64,000 nucleotides of DNA from Motiliproteus coralliicola (GTDB lineage Bacteria > Pseudomonadota > Gammaproteobacteria > Pseudomonadales > Balneatricaceae): assembly GCF_003345655.1 (NCBI RefSeq), contig NZ_QQOH01000004.1:248001-312000 (forward strand). Reading direction: 5' to 3'. Both the position numbers and the translations under genes were made by a program. The notes beneath the pieces were generated by a model, which was given only the letters and a program-made list of their open reading frames with translations, was not told where the DNA came from and did no database searches. This document shows, one piece after another, positions 9,300 to 18,253 of this stretch (position 1 is its first letter; each line of letters opens with the position of its first letter).

Positions 9300-10604
9300 T
9301 CAGGACGTCATCATTGTCGGCAGGTACAGCACGATCGACGGGTAGAGGGTGATCAGCACGATGGCGAGCGCGATCATAAAGAAGAACGGTAGCGCAGCCT
9401 TGGCGACATAGAAGATGTTCTTGCCGGTCAGGGCTTGAATCACGAACAGATTGAAACCCACCGGCGGGGTGATCTGCGACATCTCCACCACCAGCACCAG
9501 GAAGATACCGAACCAAAGCAGGTCGATATTGGCCTGGGTCACCATCGGCAGCACCACCGAAGTGGTCAATACGATCACCGAGATGCCATCGAGGAAGCAC
9601 CCCAGCACCACGAAAAAGATGGTCAGGTAGATGATCAGCTCCACCGGCGACAGGCCTAGTTGGGCGATCCAACTGGCCAGTGCATTGGGGATGCCGATAA
9701 AGCCCATCGCCAGGGTCAGAAAGTGGGCACCGACCAGGATCAGCCCTAGCATGCAGGAGTTTTTCACCGCCCCGGCGATGCTGTCCAGCAGCCCGTTAAG
9801 ACTGAAACTGCCCAACAAGGCTGACAGCAGCAGCGAACCGGCCACGCCAAATGCGGCGGCTTCGGTGGGGGTGGCGATGCCTTGGTAGATCGAGCCCAGT
9901 ACGGCGGTGATCAGAAACACGATCGGGATCAGTTTTTTCAGCGACCGAACCTTGTCGGCGAAGCTGTAACTGACATTGTCGGCGGTCTTGCCCTTGCGCC
10001 CTTGGATCAGGGTCCAGATGGCGGTGAAGGCCATAAACAGCAGAATCAGTACCAGACCGGGGAAGACGCCGGCCAGGAACAGCCGGGCGATCGAGACTTC
10101 GGCTGAGACGCCGTAGACGATCAGGATGATCGACGGCGGGATCAGCAGACCGAGGGTGCCGGAACCGGCCAGGGTACCGATCGACATGGCATCGTCATAA
10201 CCGCGGCGGGAAAGCTCCGGCAGGGTCATCCGGCCGATGGTCGCGGCCGTTGCTGCCGAAGAGCCGGAAACCGCCGCGAAGATGCCACAGCTAAGAATAT
10301 TCACGTGTAACAGCTTGCCAGGAAATTTTGACAGCAGCGGGGATAGGCCTTCGAACAGGTCTTGCGACAACCGGGTGCGGAACAGAATTTCACCCATCCA
10401 GATAAATAACGGCAGTGCGGTCAGCGACCAGCCGGTCACGGCGCTCCAAGATGAGGTTCCCAGCAGCAGACCGATACTGTCATTGCCAATTAAAGCCAGG
10501 CCGATGACCGAGATACCAGTCAGGGTCAGTGCAACCCAGATACCGCTGGTCAGCATTAGCAGCATGCTGACGACGACGATGGCGCCTACGATTGAGATAT
10601 CCAT
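9300..10604 (-). CDS. dctM: TRAP transporter large permease DctM
   Basis: A 434-residue, very hydrophobic protein of the DctM family (about 12 TM helices, usual length). It starts VGAIVVVSMLLMLTSGIWV and contains the conserved SGSSAATAATIGRM and GLLIPPSIILIVYGV loops. DctM is the channel subunit that takes solute from DctP and uses Na+ to move it inward. It is the third gene of the leftward dctP-dctQ-dctM operon; its start lies 3 bases after the dctQ stop. It is a paralog of the DctM at 21581-22891. Confidence 0.93.
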   Translation of the reverse strand: MDISIVGAIVVVSMLLMLTSGIWVALTLTGISVIGLALIGNDSIGLLLGTSSWSAVTGWSLTALPLFIWMGEILFRTRLSQDLFEGLSPLLSKFPGKLLHVNILSCGIFAAVSGSSAATAATIGRMTLPELSRRGYDDAMSIGTLAGSGTLGLLIPPSIILIVYGVSAEVSIARLFLAGVFPGLVLILLFMAFTAIWTLIQGRKGKTADNVSYSFADKVRSLKKLIPIVFLITAVLGSIYQGIATPTEAAAFGVAGSLLLSALLGSFSLNGLLDSIAGAVKNSCMLGLILVGAHFLTLAMGFIGIPNALASWIAQLGLSPVELIIYLTIFFVVLGCFLDGISVIVLTTSVVLPMVTQANIDLLWFGIFLVLVVEMSQITPPVGFNLFVIQALTGKNIFYVAKAALPFFFMIALAIVLITLYPSIVLYLPTMMTS

Positions 10605-10607
10605 GAT

Positions 10608-11123
10608 TTACTCCGTACTGCCCAGGGCTTCTTCATGGGCGATAAAGCCGGGCGTTTTACCCTGCAGGGCGGCCAGGAAGCTGTCGGTGATGGCGATAAA
10701 AAAGAACACCGAGCCCAGTGCCATCGGCAGCTGTACCAACCACAGCGGAACGGCCAGATAGGTGTCGGTCACATCGTTGTAGATGTAGGACTCATAGGCG
10801 GTGTAGGCGGTGTAGTAGGCCAGGTAGCCGCTGATCAGCAGGCCGGCGCTGAGGTTGAAGAATTCAACCAGGCGGCGGCTGGGGCCGCTGAGCCGCGATA
10901 GCAGGATCGTGACCCGGATATGGTTGCCGCTGTTGAAGGTATAAGCCAGACCGAAAAAGATCGTGGCCGACAGCAGCCAGCCGGCGAAGTCTTCTGAGGA
11001 GGGAATGATAACGCCAAAGAAACGGGCGGTTATCTGGGCAAGAATCAATAGGGTCATCACCACTAGACAGGTGCCTGAGAGCACCAACGAGGAGGTGTAG
11101 AAGTACTTTTTCAGCGTCAACAT
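10608..11123 (-). CDS. dctQ: TRAP transporter small permease DctQ
   Basis: A 171-residue protein with four predicted TM helices, typical of DctQ (LVLSGTCLVVMTLLILAQI, then FAGWLLSATIFFGLAYTFN and the HIRVTILLSRL motif). DctQ pairs with DctM as an obligate membrane partner in periplasmic-binding-protein-dependent secondary uptake. It sits between dctP and dctM on the same strand. A 135-base gap with a hairpin separates it from dctP. Confidence 0.9.
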   Translation of the reverse strand: MLTLKKYFYTSSLVLSGTCLVVMTLLILAQITARFFGVIIPSSEDFAGWLLSATIFFGLAYTFNSGNHIRVTILLSRLSGPSRRLVEFFNLSAGLLISGYLAYYTAYTAYESYIYNDVTDTYLAVPLWLVQLPMALGSVFFFIAITDSFLAALQGKTPGFIAHEEALGSTE

Positions 11124-11205
11124 GGTCGTGTACCGATCCGGTTAGTGCATCGATGAATGGCTCAATGCGCCGGATTTTTTTATCGTTTTGATGGCAGAGA
11201 TCGTG

Positions 11206-11239
11206 GGGTAGCCATCCACTTGGTGGCGGATGACTACCC
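11206..11239 (-). terminator. Hairpin between dctP and dctQ
   Basis: On the - strand, GGGTAGTCATCC pairs with GGATGGCTACCC (one T-G wobble) around a 10-base loop, starting about 20 bases past the dctP stop. No T run follows, so it is more likely an mRNA-stabilising or partial-termination element that raises dctP levels over dctQM. Confidence 0.55.
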
Positions 11240-11258
11240 TCGTATTCTCGTGTGAGGC

Positions 11259-12245
11259 TTACATCGACTGGTAGGAGTCCATCACGCTCTTGCCGGTGTT
11301 ACCGGCTTCGTTGAGCCACTCATCAATCATGGTGGCGCCGATCTTCTCCAGTTCGGAAACCAGTTGCGCGCTAGGCTCGGTTACCTTGATGCCGTTCTCG
11401 GCCAGGGCATCGGTATGCTCAACGGCCAGCTTGCGACCCAGAGCCCAGCCCTTCTTCTCGGCATTGGCCGCCGCAGTCAGGATCACCTGCTGGGTCGCTT
11501 GATCCAGGCGGTCGAACACGCGCTTGTTGGCGAACACCATGTTCTTCGGAATCCAGGCATGGATGGTGGTGAAGTGCGAGATGTAATCCCAGCTCTGGCT
11601 GTTCACGCCGGTGCTGGGGGAGGTGATCATCGCTTCCACCGCGTTGGTGGTGAACGCTTGCGCCACATCGCTGAATGGGATGTTGACCGGTGTGGTCCCC
11701 ATCAGATCGGCCAGCCGTGAGGTGGTTGGGCTGTAGGAGCGCATCTTCATGCCTGACAGGTCGGCCAGGCTGTTAACCGGCTTGTTCGAGTACAGATCCT
11801 GTGCGGGCCAGGGGGAGGTGTAGAGCAGAATCAGGTTCTCTTTGGCCAGGGCCTTGTTGAGGGCCGGCTTAGAGGCTTGGTAGAGCTTCTCGGCGCTGTC
11901 GAAATCGGTGGCCAGGAACGGAATATTGTCGAGTTTGAAGATCGGATTGATGTTGCCAAGGCGACCGATAAAGACCTCACCGATCGGCACCTGACGGGTT
12001 TTGACCGCGCGGTGGATCTCCGGGTGCTTGATCAGTGAACCGCCGGAATGAACATTAACCGTCAGCTTACCGTTGGCCTTAGCGTTGATCTCTTCGGCAA
12101 AGCTTCGGGCCACCTGGGTTTGGTGGGTTCCGTCACCGTAGGGTGTTGGCATATCCCAGCGGGTCGCGGCGGAAGCGGTGCTGGTTGCTCCCAGGGTCAG
12201 AATCGAGGCGAGCAGAGCTGCTGTTGTTTGGGTAAACCGTTTCAT
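11259..12245 (-). CDS. dctP: TRAP transporter periplasmic solute-binding protein DctP
   Basis: A 328-residue DctP-family protein with a signal peptide ending near STASA|ATRWDMP. Family features include VARSFAEEINAKANGKL, HSGGSLIKHPEIHRAVKTRQ and the MKMRSYSP region near the binding-site arginine. It would capture a carboxylate-containing ligand and hand it to DctQM. It shares WDMP, HTQ, GGSL-K--EI-RAV-T-Q-PIGE blocks with the DctP at 19779, so the two bind related ligands. A sigma-54 promoter lies upstream and the regulator pair precedes it on the same strand. Confidence 0.93.
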   Translation of the reverse strand: MKRFTQTTAALLASILTLGATSTASAATRWDMPTPYGDGTHQTQVARSFAEEINAKANGKLTVNVHSGGSLIKHPEIHRAVKTRQVPIGEVFIGRLGNINPIFKLDNIPFLATDFDSAEKLYQASKPALNKALAKENLILLYTSPWPAQDLYSNKPVNSLADLSGMKMRSYSPTTSRLADLMGTTPVNIPFSDVAQAFTTNAVEAMITSPSTGVNSQSWDYISHFTTIHAWIPKNMVFANKRVFDRLDQATQQVILTAAANAEKKGWALGRKLAVEHTDALAENGIKVTEPSAQLVSELEKIGATMIDEWLNEAGNTGKSVMDSYQSM

Positions 12246-12304
12246 TGTTGTTCTCCAGATCTGTGTGATTAAGCAATACCGAAGACGGTTGCTGTATCAG
12301 CTAT

Positions 12305-12320
12305 TGCAAGCCAGGGGCCA
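12305..12320 (-). promoter_or_regulatory. Sigma-54 (-24/-12) promoter of dctPQM
   Basis: On the - strand the sequence is TGGCCC-CTGGC-TTGCA, one mismatch from TGGCAC-N5-TTGCA. GG and GC are correctly spaced. It lies 60 bases before the dctP start, and an adjacent gene encodes a sigma-54 activator. Confidence 0.8.
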
Positions 12321-12404
12321 GATCTGAAAAAAGAGATAGTTTCTTTTAAAACAATGAATTAGGAATTTCTGGATGGTCTTGATAAGCTTGGAATGAGTCA
12401 CTTT

Positions 12405-12434
12405 TGACACGTCGGTAGAACCGTCGACGTGTCA
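12405..12434. promoter_or_regulatory. Candidate activator binding site upstream of the dctP promoter
   Basis: A perfect 10-bp inverted repeat, TGACACGTCG and CGACGTGTCA, has a 10-base centre and lies about 85-130 bp upstream of the sigma-54 promoter, where activators of this class bind. It could also fold as a hairpin after the dctD stop, but no T run follows on the - strand. Confidence 0.55.
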
Positions 12435-12442
12435 GTTTTAAC

Positions 12443-13810
12443 TCAGCCGTCGAAGTAATCACCGCGCTCGAGCTGGTACTTTTTCATCCGCAGATAGAGT
12501 TTCTTGCGCGGGATACCCAACGCCTGGGCGGTCAGTTCGATCTGGCCGTTCTGGGCTTTCAACGCCGCGATGATCACCTCCCGCTCGTAACTGGCGATCA
12601 GGTCGTCGAGATTACCTTCGGTCGGTACCGAGGCCGGGGCCTGGTTGAGCAGGGTTTCGCCGGTAAACGGTAGTCCCAATGCCCAGCGCTCGGCGGCATT
12701 ACGCAGCTCGCGAACATTACCGGGCCAGCATTGCAGGCTCAGCTGTTGCAGCAGCAGCTCGGGTACCGGCTTGCGTTCGCGGCCGTAGTGCTGGCTGGCC
12801 TGCTCGGCGAAATGGGTGAACAGCAAGGGGATGTCGTCCTTGCGCTGATCCAGGCTGGGAATGTCGATGTTGGCGACGTTTAGGCGGTAGTACAGATCCT
12901 CACGGAAGCTGTGTTGATCGGCGGCCTGGCGCAGGTCGACCTTGCTGGCGGCAATGACCCGGATATCGATCGGAATCTCGGCATTGCCGCCGAGTCGTTG
13001 CAGGGTCCGTTCCTGCAGTACCCGCAGCAGTCGAACCTGCAGTGATGGCGGCATGCTTTCGATCTCGTCCAGAAACAGGGTGCCGCCGCTGGCGTGTTCG
13101 ATCTTGCCGATCCGCTGCTTGTTGGCGCCGGTAAAGGAGCCGGCCTCGTGGCCGAACAGCTCGCTCTCGATCACTGACTCGGTCACCGCGCCGCAGTTGA
13201 GGGCCACAAAGGGCTTGTCCTTGCGAGGACTGAAATCGTGCAGGCAGCGCGCCACCACCTCTTTGCCGGTGCCGGTCTCGCCGTGGATGATCAGATCGAC
13301 ATCGATCTGGGCCAACTGCATCACCGTGTCGCGCAGTCGAACCATCGCCTCGGTCTGGCCGACCAGGCGATGATCGAGCTGGCTCTGGCCATCGATGCTT
13401 TGCCGTAGTCGTCGGTTCTCCAACACCAGTTCGCGCTTCTGCCAGGCCCGCTCGACCGTATTGAGCTGGTGCTGCGGATCGTCGTTCTTCTCCAGGAAAT
13501 CGTAAGCGCCCTGGCGGATCGCCTGGATCGCGATGGCGATATCAGCGTGACCGCTGAACATGATCACCGGAATCTCCGGATCGATCTCGAGGATCTTCTG
13601 CAACACCTCCAGTCCATGCATGATGTCCATCCGAACATCGCAGATGACCACACCCTGCCAGTCCATCGATAGCTGCTCCAGCGCCTGCCGTGGGTCTTCC
13701 ACCGCCGTTGCCTGGTAACCCTCCAGATCGAGGGTCTGGATCATCGACTCGCGGACGATCTCTTCGTCGTCGATGATGATGACCTGGCCGGTGGGGGTGA
13801 CTGCACTCAT
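12443..13810 (-). CDS. dctD: DctD-like sigma-54-dependent response regulator
   Basis: A 455-residue NtrC-family regulator. It has a receiver domain (VIIIDDEE, phosphoacceptor in VICDVRM, conserved lysine in FLEKN), a AAA+ domain (GETGTGKEVVARC Walker A, GTLFLDEIESM Walker B) and a C-terminal Fis-type helix-turn-helix (LTAQALGIPRKKLYLRM). The sigma-54 contact loop reads GSFTGA rather than the usual GAFTGA. The kinase gene lies just upstream (35-base gap) and dctPQM follows after the sigma-54 promoter. Its role is very likely activation of dctPQM. Confidence 0.92.
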   Translation of the reverse strand: MSAVTPTGQVIIIDDEEIVRESMIQTLDLEGYQATAVEDPRQALEQLSMDWQGVVICDVRMDIMHGLEVLQKILEIDPEIPVIMFSGHADIAIAIQAIRQGAYDFLEKNDDPQHQLNTVERAWQKRELVLENRRLRQSIDGQSQLDHRLVGQTEAMVRLRDTVMQLAQIDVDLIIHGETGTGKEVVARCLHDFSPRKDKPFVALNCGAVTESVIESELFGHEAGSFTGANKQRIGKIEHASGGTLFLDEIESMPPSLQVRLLRVLQERTLQRLGGNAEIPIDIRVIAASKVDLRQAADQHSFREDLYYRLNVANIDIPSLDQRKDDIPLLFTHFAEQASQHYGRERKPVPELLLQQLSLQCWPGNVRELRNAAERWALGLPFTGETLLNQAPASVPTEGNLDDLIASYEREVIIAALKAQNGQIELTAQALGIPRKKLYLRMKKYQLERGDYFDG

Positions 13811-13845
13811 GACTTGTCTCGTTATTTCTCTGATTACTTATTTCG

Positions 13846-15828
13846 TTACTTATCGCGTTGATGGCGGGGTAGCTGGATACGGAAACTGGCGCCGCTGTCA
13901 TGGTCGTCATTGACCGTCAGCCTGCCGCCGAAATTCTTGATGATGTTATACGAAATGGACAGCCCGAGCCCGAGACTCTGGTTGCGCCGCTTGGTGGTGA
14001 AGAAGGGCTCGAAGATCTGCTCGCGCAGCGCGTCGCTGATACCGGGGCCGTTGTCGCTGACATCGATCTCAATCCGATCGTCATGATGGCGACAGTCAAT
14101 CCAGATCCGCTTGTCAGCCTGCTCGTTCATCGCGTCCAGCGCATTGGTGATCAGGTTCAGGATCACCTGCTCCAGTTGGACCGCATCGGCTTTGGCCCGA
14201 TTTTCGGCCTGATCGAAGCTAATCTCGATTTGGGTCTGCTTACGGACCTCATCGCCCTCGAGCAGCATCAACACGTTGTCGATGACCCGGTTCAGGTCGA
14301 CCACCACCAGATTGACCGGCTGGTTGCGGGCCAGCGATTTGAGCCGGGTGATTATGGTGGTGGCGCGTTTGGTCAGATTGGCGATCTGATTGAAGTTCTT
14401 CTCGGTATCTTCCAGTCGGCCGGCATTGAGCAGTCGCACGCCGTTGTGGGAGTAGTGGCCGATGGCCGACAGCGGTTGATTGATCTCGTGGGCGATACCG
14501 GCGGACAGCTGTCCCAGCGCTGCCAACTTACCGGCCTGCACCAGCTCCTCCTGCAGCGTGCTGAGCTGGTCGCGGAAACTGATCAGCGAGCGCGCCATGG
14601 CGCCGATCTCATCGTTGCCTTTGACCGACACCGGTTCCTCCAGATGGCCGTTGGCGATCGAGCGCATGCTGGCGTCCAGGCTGGTGATCCGCGCCACCAT
14701 GTAGCGGCCGACGTAGAGCCAGACCACCAGAATCGAGAACAGCAAACTGATCGCCACCATCAGCAGCATCCAGAAACGGCCTTTCTGGATGGTTTCGCGG
14801 GCGCTGATCACCGAGGCCTGGGCCGACTCCTCGATCCGGTTGGTCTGTAGCGCGATCAGATGGTTAAGCCCTTCCAGCTCGTCCCCCATCTGGGTCAGCA
14901 GCCCTTGGCCTGCCTCCAGGGTTGCGCGCTCCTGGCTTCGCAGCCGGAACATGTTGTTGTCGCCATGGGTCAGGAAGACGATATTGGTGATGGTCTGCTT
15001 CAGAGTCTGGGCGCCCTGGATATTGCCCAGAGACTGGATCGCCTGCTGGATCTGGCGGGTGATCTCATCGGCATGGGTCTGGGTGGCGATCAATGAGTTC
15101 AGGTCCGGCAGATGCTGGGCCCGATCGACCAGGTTGATCAGCAGGTTGACGTCGGCCTTGATCTGAAACAGCCGCTGCAGATCCAGCTTGAGATTGCTGG
15201 CCTGTGGCTGTCCCAGGCTGTTGATCACAATCCAGGAATCCGGGAAATCCTGGTTGTAGTAGCTGGCCAGGCTCTTCTGGGCGTTGTCGGCCAATAGGTT
15301 GATCTCGTTCAGGAAGTTGGAGGCGATCCAGCGCAGGCGTTGGTTTTCCGCCCCTTTTTGCCGCTGCACCGCAAATCGTTCCAGCACATTGGTATCCAGT
15401 GCTGCCAGGGTGGACCTGAGTGTGGCGATCCGATCAACCAGACTACTGATCGTCTCTGGATCACGGGTATGGTCGGCGATCTGCGGCAGCAGGTCGGTCA
15501 TGGCGGTGATGTTCTGATGCAGCTGCTGCCAGATCTGCTGGCGGCCGGGGTCATCACCGGCAGCCAAGAGCGTCGGGGCCAGCAGGGTGATTCTACTACC
15601 ATGCTCGCGCAGATCGGCCATCAGCCCGAGGGTTTGGATATTGTCCTCGACCACCTGATTGAGTTCGTCACCGAGGCGATTATAGGAGACCCAGCTGATG
15701 ATACTGGCCAGCAGGGTCAGTGCGCTCAGGGCGCAAAATGCGATGAAAAAGCGGCCACGGATCCCCAGCCGACGACTTCGAGTCATAGAAAAACTGCCTT
15801 GATCGGTCTGCTTTGCATCATACGCCAT
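13846..15828 (-). CDS. DctB/TorS-like membrane sensor histidine kinase
   Basis: About 660 residues. TM helices lie near 27-50 and 353-375, with a long helical periplasmic sensor between them containing a TorS-like RITLLAPTLLAAGDD stretch. A HAMP domain (about 376-425), HisKA with GIAHEINQPLSAIGHYS (His near 447) and an HATPase with NLITNALDAM, DNGPGIS and GLGLSIS follow. The ATG at 15828 was chosen over 15885 and 15786 because a GGTGGAA-like site precedes it; this is uncertain. It probably phosphorylates the downstream DctD-like regulator. It is divergent from an orphan DctP-like protein that may present the ligand. Confidence 0.88.
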   Translation of the reverse strand: MAYDAKQTDQGSFSMTRSRRLGIRGRFFIAFCALSALTLLASIISWVSYNRLGDELNQVVEDNIQTLGLMADLREHGSRITLLAPTLLAAGDDPGRQQIWQQLHQNITAMTDLLPQIADHTRDPETISSLVDRIATLRSTLAALDTNVLERFAVQRQKGAENQRLRWIASNFLNEINLLADNAQKSLASYYNQDFPDSWIVINSLGQPQASNLKLDLQRLFQIKADVNLLINLVDRAQHLPDLNSLIATQTHADEITRQIQQAIQSLGNIQGAQTLKQTITNIVFLTHGDNNMFRLRSQERATLEAGQGLLTQMGDELEGLNHLIALQTNRIEESAQASVISARETIQKGRFWMLLMVAISLLFSILVVWLYVGRYMVARITSLDASMRSIANGHLEEPVSVKGNDEIGAMARSLISFRDQLSTLQEELVQAGKLAALGQLSAGIAHEINQPLSAIGHYSHNGVRLLNAGRLEDTEKNFNQIANLTKRATTIITRLKSLARNQPVNLVVVDLNRVIDNVLMLLEGDEVRKQTQIEISFDQAENRAKADAVQLEQVILNLITNALDAMNEQADKRIWIDCRHHDDRIEIDVSDNGPGISDALREQIFEPFFTTKRRNQSLGLGLSISYNIIKNFGGRLTVNDDHDSGASFRIQLPRHQRDK

Positions 15829-15974
15829 GGTTCCACCGAATGAGAAAGCGGGATGGAAAAATCCCTGCCGTCGAATAGCAGCCATCCATTGGCTGACGTA
15901 GTTAATCGGTTGGAATCAGGCTACTCTGGTGCCTGTAAATAGCGATCTGATTAAGGCAAGTCTCGCAGTTACTT

Positions 15975-17048
15975 ATGAAATGGTTATCACAACACTCTCG
16001 CATACGGGCTCGCTCGTTGGCCTTAAGCCTGGCACTTGCTCTGATCAGCTTGCCGCTTAAAGCCGGCGACACCCAGATCATCAAAGCGGTCGGTACCTGG
16101 GACTATTTCACCAACTACCAGAAGCACGAAGGACCATTCTGGAATCAGCATATCGCCGAGGTGTCGGAAGGGACCATCGTCGGTGAGATTAAACCCCATA
16201 CCGAACTGGGCCTGCAGGGTTTCGAGATCATGCGGTTGGTGAAGAAGGGGGTGTTCGATTTTGCCTTTGGCCTGCCTGGCTATGTGGTCCCCGAGAGTGA
16301 GATTTTCGAAGGCGCCGACCTCTCATCCCTGGTGCAGAACATCGCGGTGCAGCGCCAGGTTGCCGATGCCTATTTCCATACTCTGGAGCTGGCATTTGCA
16401 GAGAAGTACAACGCCAAGCTGATGATGCTGTATCCGTTCCCGAGTCAGATGCTCTGGTGCAGCAGTCCGGTGCGCAGTGTTGCCGACCTGAAGGGCAAGC
16501 ATGTGCGGGTGTTCCTGACCACATTGGGCGACTTTATTGAAGGAGCCGGTGGGGTGCCGGTCAGCGCACCGTTCAATGACGTGTCCGATGCGTTGGAGAG
16601 TGGGATCTTCGATTGCGTGATCACCGGCACCATGTCGGCCTACACCGGTGAGCTCTACAAGGTGGCTCCCTACGGCTTCACCCTAAGGGTTGGCTGGGGG
16701 CTGGCGTTCGGTGCCATGAATCTGAACAAGTGGAACCGGCTTAGCCCGGAGCAGAAGTCGCTGTTGCAGCGTGAGCTGGCGCAACTGACCGACAATATGT
16801 GGCGCGAGACTGCCACCGAAGATGCGATCGCGCTGTCCTGCCTCTCCGACGGTCCTTGCCCGATCGGAGAGGTCGGTAACATGGAGCTGTTTACCCCGTC
16901 CGATGCGGACCTAGCGGCCCGCAGCAAGATCGCCCGAGAAGTGGTGTTGCCGCGTTGGGCCCAGCGTTGCGGACCCGATTGTGCGGCGAACTGGAACCGA
17001 ACGGTCGGTAAAGTGCTGGATTTGAGGGCGCAGGCGATCGCCCACTAA
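15975..17048 (+). CDS. Orphan DctP-family periplasmic binding protein, possible co-sensor
   Basis: A 357-residue protein with a signal peptide (ALSLALALISLPLKAG) and a TRAP solute-receptor fold: VGTWDYFTNYQKHEGPFWN, FEIMRLVKKGVFDFAFGLP, DLKGKHVRVFLTTLG. It is distant from the two dctPQM receptors in the window and has no permease genes beside it. It is transcribed divergently from the sensor kinase, 147 bases away. Periplasmic binding proteins such as TorT can serve kinases as ligand-presenting partners; that role is inferred here from position. Four cysteines near the C-terminus (CLSDGPCP, RCGPDC) suggest disulfides. Confidence 0.8.
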   Translation: MKWLSQHSRIRARSLALSLALALISLPLKAGDTQIIKAVGTWDYFTNYQKHEGPFWNQHIAEVSEGTIVGEIKPHTELGLQGFEIMRLVKKGVFDFAFGLPGYVVPESEIFEGADLSSLVQNIAVQRQVADAYFHTLELAFAEKYNAKLMMLYPFPSQMLWCSSPVRSVADLKGKHVRVFLTTLGDFIEGAGGVPVSAPFNDVSDALESGIFDCVITGTMSAYTGELYKVAPYGFTLRVGWGLAFGAMNLNKWNRLSPEQKSLLQRELAQLTDNMWRETATEDAIALSCLSDGPCPIGEVGNMELFTPSDADLAARSKIAREVVLPRWAQRCGPDCAANWNRTVGKVLDLRAQAIAH

Positions 17049-17065
17049 ATCTTGATGAGCCGCTG

Positions 17066-18103
17066 TTAGCTGGTCGGATTTACCCGACAGGCCATCAACT
17101 CAGTCTCCCAGCTCGAATCTCTTGCGGGGGCGATAATCTCGATGCGGCTTTCCAGGCTGTCGTCGAGTTCGATCTCGGTCAGGGCATCGCGGGTCAGGTT
17201 GTAGCCGAAGATCCCCTCTTCGGTGATGAATACCGCTTTCATCCGCTCGGCATCCAGACCGCTGAGGAAATTCATCAGCTTGGCGCGATCGAAAATTTCG
17301 TCGGCGTTGAAGCGCCAACCGATACTCTCAAACCCTTCGCCCTGATTCTCCGCTTTCAGGAAACCGCTGTCCGGGATGGGCGCTTCGGAGAGACCCGGCG
17401 CTGAGCTGTGGTGATGGTGGCCGTATCCATCCGTTTCGGGCATCGCCGCCCGGGAGGCGCCGTTCAGCAGCTCCGGTGCCAGCTCGCCCTGTTCGGTGAA
17501 TAGCACCGGGACGTCGGGTTTGGCCTGCTTCGCCACATAGGCTTCCAGTTTGGCGTGGTCACCGGTCTGGTAAAGGTCCTGCTTGTTGCCGACGATCAGG
17601 TCGGCGATGGCGATCTGTTGGTTGAAGGTGGGGTGATCGGTGTAGCGGCTGTCGTCCAGTTGGCGGGCATCGACCAGGGTGATGATCTGTTGCAGCGACA
17701 GCACGTCGCGGTAGTGCTCGGCCGATAGCGACTGGACTACCTCCAGCGGGTGACCGAGGCCGGTCGGTTCGATCAACAGCCGGTCCGGCTTGGCCCGGCT
17801 GAGCAGCATGTTCAGTGCGATCTGCATCGGCAGACCGGCGGCGCAGCACATGCAGCCGCCGGGGACTTCGCGGATAAAGACTCCACTCTCTTCGCCGTGT
17901 TGGCCTTCGAACAGGCTGCCATCGACACCGATCTCGCCGAACTCGTTGACCAGCACCGCCCAGCGCTCATCGGCCGGTTTCTGCTCCAGCAGTTGCAGGA
18001 TCGCGGTGGTTTTTCCCGCGCCTAAAAAGCCGGTCAGGATATTGGTGGGTACGGCCAGAATTTTCGTCACGGAACTGTTCTCGGGTTGAATGCGATCGGG
18101 CAT
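17066..18103 (-). CDS. CobW/ZNG-type G3E GTPase
   Basis: A 345-residue G3E-family P-loop GTPase with Walker A GFLGAGKTTAIL, the metal-binding CxCC motif in GGCMCCAAGLP, ADLIVGNKQDL for guanine recognition and a histidine run (GYGHHHHSS) before the C-terminal CobW domain. Members insert or deliver metals, often zinc under starvation, and sit in the cytoplasm. No metalloenzyme or Zur-type context is adjacent, so the substrate is open. It ends 17 bases from the convergent DctP-like gene. Confidence 0.88.
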   Translation of the reverse strand: MPDRIQPENSSVTKILAVPTNILTGFLGAGKTTAILQLLEQKPADERWAVLVNEFGEIGVDGSLFEGQHGEESGVFIREVPGGCMCCAAGLPMQIALNMLLSRAKPDRLLIEPTGLGHPLEVVQSLSAEHYRDVLSLQQIITLVDARQLDDSRYTDHPTFNQQIAIADLIVGNKQDLYQTGDHAKLEAYVAKQAKPDVPVLFTEQGELAPELLNGASRAAMPETDGYGHHHHSSAPGLSEAPIPDSGFLKAENQGEGFESIGWRFNADEIFDRAKLMNFLSGLDAERMKAVFITEEGIFGYNLTRDALTEIELDDSLESRIEIIAPARDSSWETELMACRVNPTS

Positions 18104-18253
18104 CGGTTAGGTATTTGGATCGAGCCCAAGCCGGCAGCGACTCAGCCGTTGCAGGGTTGGCTACTAGCGGTGGGATTGCTGGGGCTCATATCAACAGGCG
18201 TTATGGTATAACAGCAGGCTAGATGCGCCAATCTGCTAGGCAGCAACGACGCT

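Noticed and set aside
9208-9672. 154-codon frame overlapping the end of dctM
   Set aside because: It runs through a strong terminator and an overlapping frame of the well-conserved DctM.
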